A DNA stretch of 7,769 bases. It comes from Gammaproteobacteria bacterium. Lineage in GTDB: Bacteria > Pseudomonadota > Gammaproteobacteria > GRL18. Positions within the stretch are counted from its first letter, which is position 1; every line of letters starts with the position of its first letter. Below are positions 6,184 to 7,769 of the stretch, piece after piece. Below the pieces are notes generated by a model, which saw only the letters and a program-made list of their open reading frames with translations, was not told where the DNA came from and did not search any database. A program made the translations under genes and the position numbers. The stretch is taken from assembly GCA_024511395.1 (NCBI GenBank), contig JANELJ010000096.1, positions 1 to 7,769 on the forward strand, in the 5' to 3' direction.

Positions 6184-7439
6184 AAGGCGTTGGGATCTTC
6201 TTCGTGTAGAGAGTGAATGATTTCTTTATAGGACTGCATCAGATCATCCCGGCTTTCTTTGGGAATATCATGGGCCTGCAGACAGGATTTAAAAACATCA
6301 TATTCATCCCTATCGTCCAGGGTTTCACCCTCACCATCAGTAACCACAATTCCCTTATACGCAGCCTCATTTTTTATTCGCAATACTTCCAGCTTACTGT
6401 CTGCTAGCATTTCTTCAACCTGTGACCATAAATCAGGTACCACATCCTTGCCTGTATAGATAATTTCCAGCCAGACGGATTCAGCCTGTTGTTTTAATGC
6501 TTCTATTTCAGACTGTATCTCATCCAGATTGCCGCTCAACTGTTTTAACTGCTGAAAACGGGGAATAGTTATTTCCCTAATATCGACTGAACCTTTTTCA
6601 AAATTAGCAATAATAACCTGTTTGTCCTGTTCGGCTTCCCCAAAGGACATAGGCAGAGGTGAACCGCTGTAGCGAAAGTGATTATTATCACCTACACATT
6701 GAGGAATATGCAGATGCCCCAGGGCCAGATAATCAATATTTTCCGGAAACATTTCCTGACCAATATAAGCCAGAGAACCAACATAAAGTTCTCTTACACC
6801 ATCCTCATGCAGGGTTTTCCCCCCAGCGGCAAACAGATGGCCCATGGCAATAACAGGTAACGGCTCAGCAACCTGGCTGTACAGTTCCTGTTGCTGCTGT
6901 TGATCCTGTTGCTGCTGTTGAGCATAATCACAGACCTGGGCATAATGCTCTTTAAGCCCAGCAACCAGCTTGATACCCTTTTCTTCCACACTTTCACCGC
7001 TTTCTACGCTGCGGATATCCTTTTCTCTTAAATAAGGTACGGCACAGACAATCGCCAGCGGCTGATCAGTATTGTCCCTAAGCACAATAACTTCATCCCG
7101 CAGGTCTTCCATTGCTGAACCCACTACATAGACATTCAAAACTCGTAACAATGCTGCCGGAGCTGTTAAAAAGGATGGGGAGTCATGATTGCCGGCGATA
7201 ATAACTACATGCTGACAATGGGTGGTAGAGACCTTATGCAGAAAACGATAATACAGTTCCTGAGCATAATTGGGTGGAATACTGGTATCAAAAATATCAC
7301 CGGCCACCAGCAGAATATCCACCTGCTCCTGCTCAATGGTATCAATCAGCCAGTCCAGAAAACGCCTGAACTCCTCATAACGCTTGCAGCCATACAGAGA
7401 GCGCCCCAGATGCCAGTCTGATGTATGTAAAATTTTCAT
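6180..7439 (-). CDS. sbcD: Exonuclease SbcD, Mre11-like nuclease subunit of SbcCD
   Basis: SbcD is the metallophosphoesterase-type nuclease of SbcCD, acting as a manganese-dependent exo/endonuclease on DNA ends and hairpins. The 419-residue protein (E. coli 400) shows the phosphoesterase motifs in order: HTSDWHLGR (5-13, metal ligands Asp8 and His10), AGDIFD (46-51, Asp48), AGNHDSPSF (82-90, Asn84, His85, Asp86), AMGHLFA (198-204, His201) and ALGHLHIPQ (239-247, His242 and His244). The C-terminal third is the capping and SbcC-binding region. The start gives the usual MKILHTSDWH N-terminus, although no clear Shine-Dalgarno precedes it. Its stop overlaps the sbcC ATG as ATGA. A Gln-rich insertion (174-185) sits in the loop before AMGHLFA, where E. 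coli has a short linker, and explains part of the extra length. It is the first gene of the sbcDC operon; no confident promoter is seen in the AT-rich DNA upstream. Confidence 0.97.
   Translation of the reverse strand: MKILHTSDWHLGRSLYGCKRYEEFRRFLDWLIDTIEQEQVDILLVAGDIFDTSIPPNYAQELYYRFLHKVSTTHCQHVVIIAGNHDSPSFLTAPAALLRVLNVYVVGSAMEDLRDEVIVLRDNTDQPLAIVCAVPYLREKDIRSVESGESVEEKGIKLVAGLKEHYAQVCDYAQQQQQDQQQQQELYSQVAEPLPVIAMGHLFAAGGKTLHEDGVRELYVGSLAYIGQEMFPENIDYLALGHLHIPQCVGDNNHFRYSGSPLPMSFGEAEQDKQVIIANFEKGSVDIREITIPRFQQLKQLSGNLDEIQSEIEALKQQAESVWLEIIYTGKDVVPDLWSQVEEMLADSKLEVLRIKNEAAYKGIVVTDGEGETLDDRDEYDVFKSCLQAHDIPKESRDDLMQSYKEIIHSLHEEDPNAL
6885..6920. repeat. 18-bp tandem duplication inside sbcD
   Basis: Two adjacent 18-bp units (6885-6902 and 6903-6920) are identical except for one base. 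On the coding strand each reads five CAA/CAG codons followed by GAT or GAA, giving Q5-D-Q5-E at residues 174-185. It looks like a recent in-frame duplication in a surface loop. Confidence 0.9.
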
Positions 7440-7688
7440 AGTGTCAGTTTATCATGGTAAAGGGTCATAAATTGACGTAATAATTTATTTTTATATCTCT
7501 AGTTTTACCATTAGCCTGGTGGTTAACAATAATATCAGACCACATCAGTTCGCCTCTCTACTCTGTTGTTATGTGTAAAAACACAATTTTGGCACATTTT
7601 TATGATGCCGTTAGAGAGTGGGGCGAACCATTCCATTTATTCAAGAGCCGTGAGCGCCAATTAATCCCACATTGATCTGCTACCCCAC
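7440..7688. other. Intergenic region upstream of sbcD
   Basis: These 249 bases carry no open frame that looks like a gene. The part next to sbcD (about 7450-7510) is AT-rich and should hold the sbcDC promoter. TATAAA (minus strand, 7495-7490) is one possible -10, but I find no matching -35. The part farther from sbcD holds the nested inverted repeat at 7548-7628. The remainder (7629-7688) shows nothing I recognise. Confidence 0.6.
7548..7628. repeat. Nested inverted repeat, three-way-junction-like (81 bp)
   Basis: The outer arms GTTCGCCTCTCTA (7548-7560) and TAGAGAG-TGGG-GCGAAC (7612-7628) pair over 7 plus 6 bp, with a four-base TGGG bulge on the right arm. Inside are two more hairpins: TGTGT-AAAA-ACACA (7572-7585), and GGCACAT-TTTT-ATG-A-TGCC (7591-7609), a seven-pair stem with one bulged A. 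The parts fold together without conflict. It could be a small palindromic mobile element (MITE or REP-like), a structured RNA, or chance in AT-rich DNA. Neither hairpin is followed by a T-run that would serve a flanking gene as terminator, and I see no clear target-site duplication. Confidence 0.5.
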
Positions 7689-7769
7689 CTACTGTAACGC
7701 CTGAATTTTTTCAGCACACAACCAGGGCAGTAAAGCATCAAATGCTTCAGGCTCTGCATGGCGGCCCAG
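7689..7769 (-). CDS. Possible C-terminal end of an unidentified protein, partial
   Basis: On the minus strand one frame is open from the right edge to a TAG at 7691-7689, giving 26 residues that end in EAFDALLPWLCAEKIQALQ. The composition (acidic and Leu/Ala-rich, amphipathic) looks protein-like, but the fragment is too short to assign. A second minus-strand frame is also open across the edge down to a TAA at about 7670, and its translation looks less natural (Cys, Arg and Trp scattered). I prefer the first frame on appearance only. If real, the gene would be on the same strand as sbcD, about 250 bp upstream, and its 5' part lies outside the window. Confidence 0.35.
   Translation of the reverse strand: MGRHAEPEAFDALLPWLCAEKIQALQ

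Noticed and set aside
7548..7628. Integron attC site or CRISPR repeat
   Set aside because: The outer arms run GTT...AAC on both strands, whereas attC has AAC...GTT at its ends. There is only one unit, with no spacers or direct repeats.
7733..7747. AAGCAT-CAA-ATGCTT hairpin as a terminator
   Set aside because: It lies inside the possible coding frame at the right edge and is not followed by a T-run in either direction.

Overview
The window is ordinary chromosomal DNA, most likely from a gammaproteobacterium. The evidence is the cluster smpB / ratA / rnfH with its characteristic protein sequences, the SbcD-SbcC pair, and a moderately AT-rich composition by eye. I cannot name the genus. No phage, plasmid, CRISPR, rRNA or tRNA signal is visible.

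Layout from left to right. (1) Positions 1-2340, minus strand: an apparent three-gene operon read as NSS transporter -> ratA -> rnfH. There are 20 bp between the first two genes and a one-base TAATG overlap between the last two. rnfH runs off the left edge and is 3'-partial. (2) 2341-2436: a 96-bp divergent intergenic region with a TATAAT box on each strand. (3) 2437-2910, plus strand: smpB, the tmRNA-binding protein, with no Shine-Dalgarno and a TATAAT box ending only 7 bases before the ATG. (4) 2920-7439, minus strand: sbcD -> sbcC, coupled by a 4-base ATGA overlap. They encode the hairpin-cleaving DNA repair nuclease SbcCD. sbcC converges on smpB with 9 bp between stop codons. (5) 7440-7688: 249 bp without a gene, holding an 81-bp nested inverted repeat that can be drawn as a three-way junction. 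(6) 7689-7769: the possible 3' end of another minus-strand gene, cut by the window edge and unidentified.

Functionally, the left half is a small translation-related neighbourhood (SmpB for ribosome rescue; RatA, a START-fold protein reported either as a ribosome-association inhibitor or as a Coq10-like quinone chaperone; RnfH, a ubiquitin-fold protein) with an amino-acid-type sodium symporter in the ratA operon. The right half is a DNA repair operon. I see no convincing new multi-gene system. The points most worth a second look are the nested inverted repeat upstream of sbcD, the probable leaderless smpB transcript from a promoter that seems to exclude its divergent neighbour, and the CAA/CAG-encoded glutamine tracts in both SbcC and SbcD.
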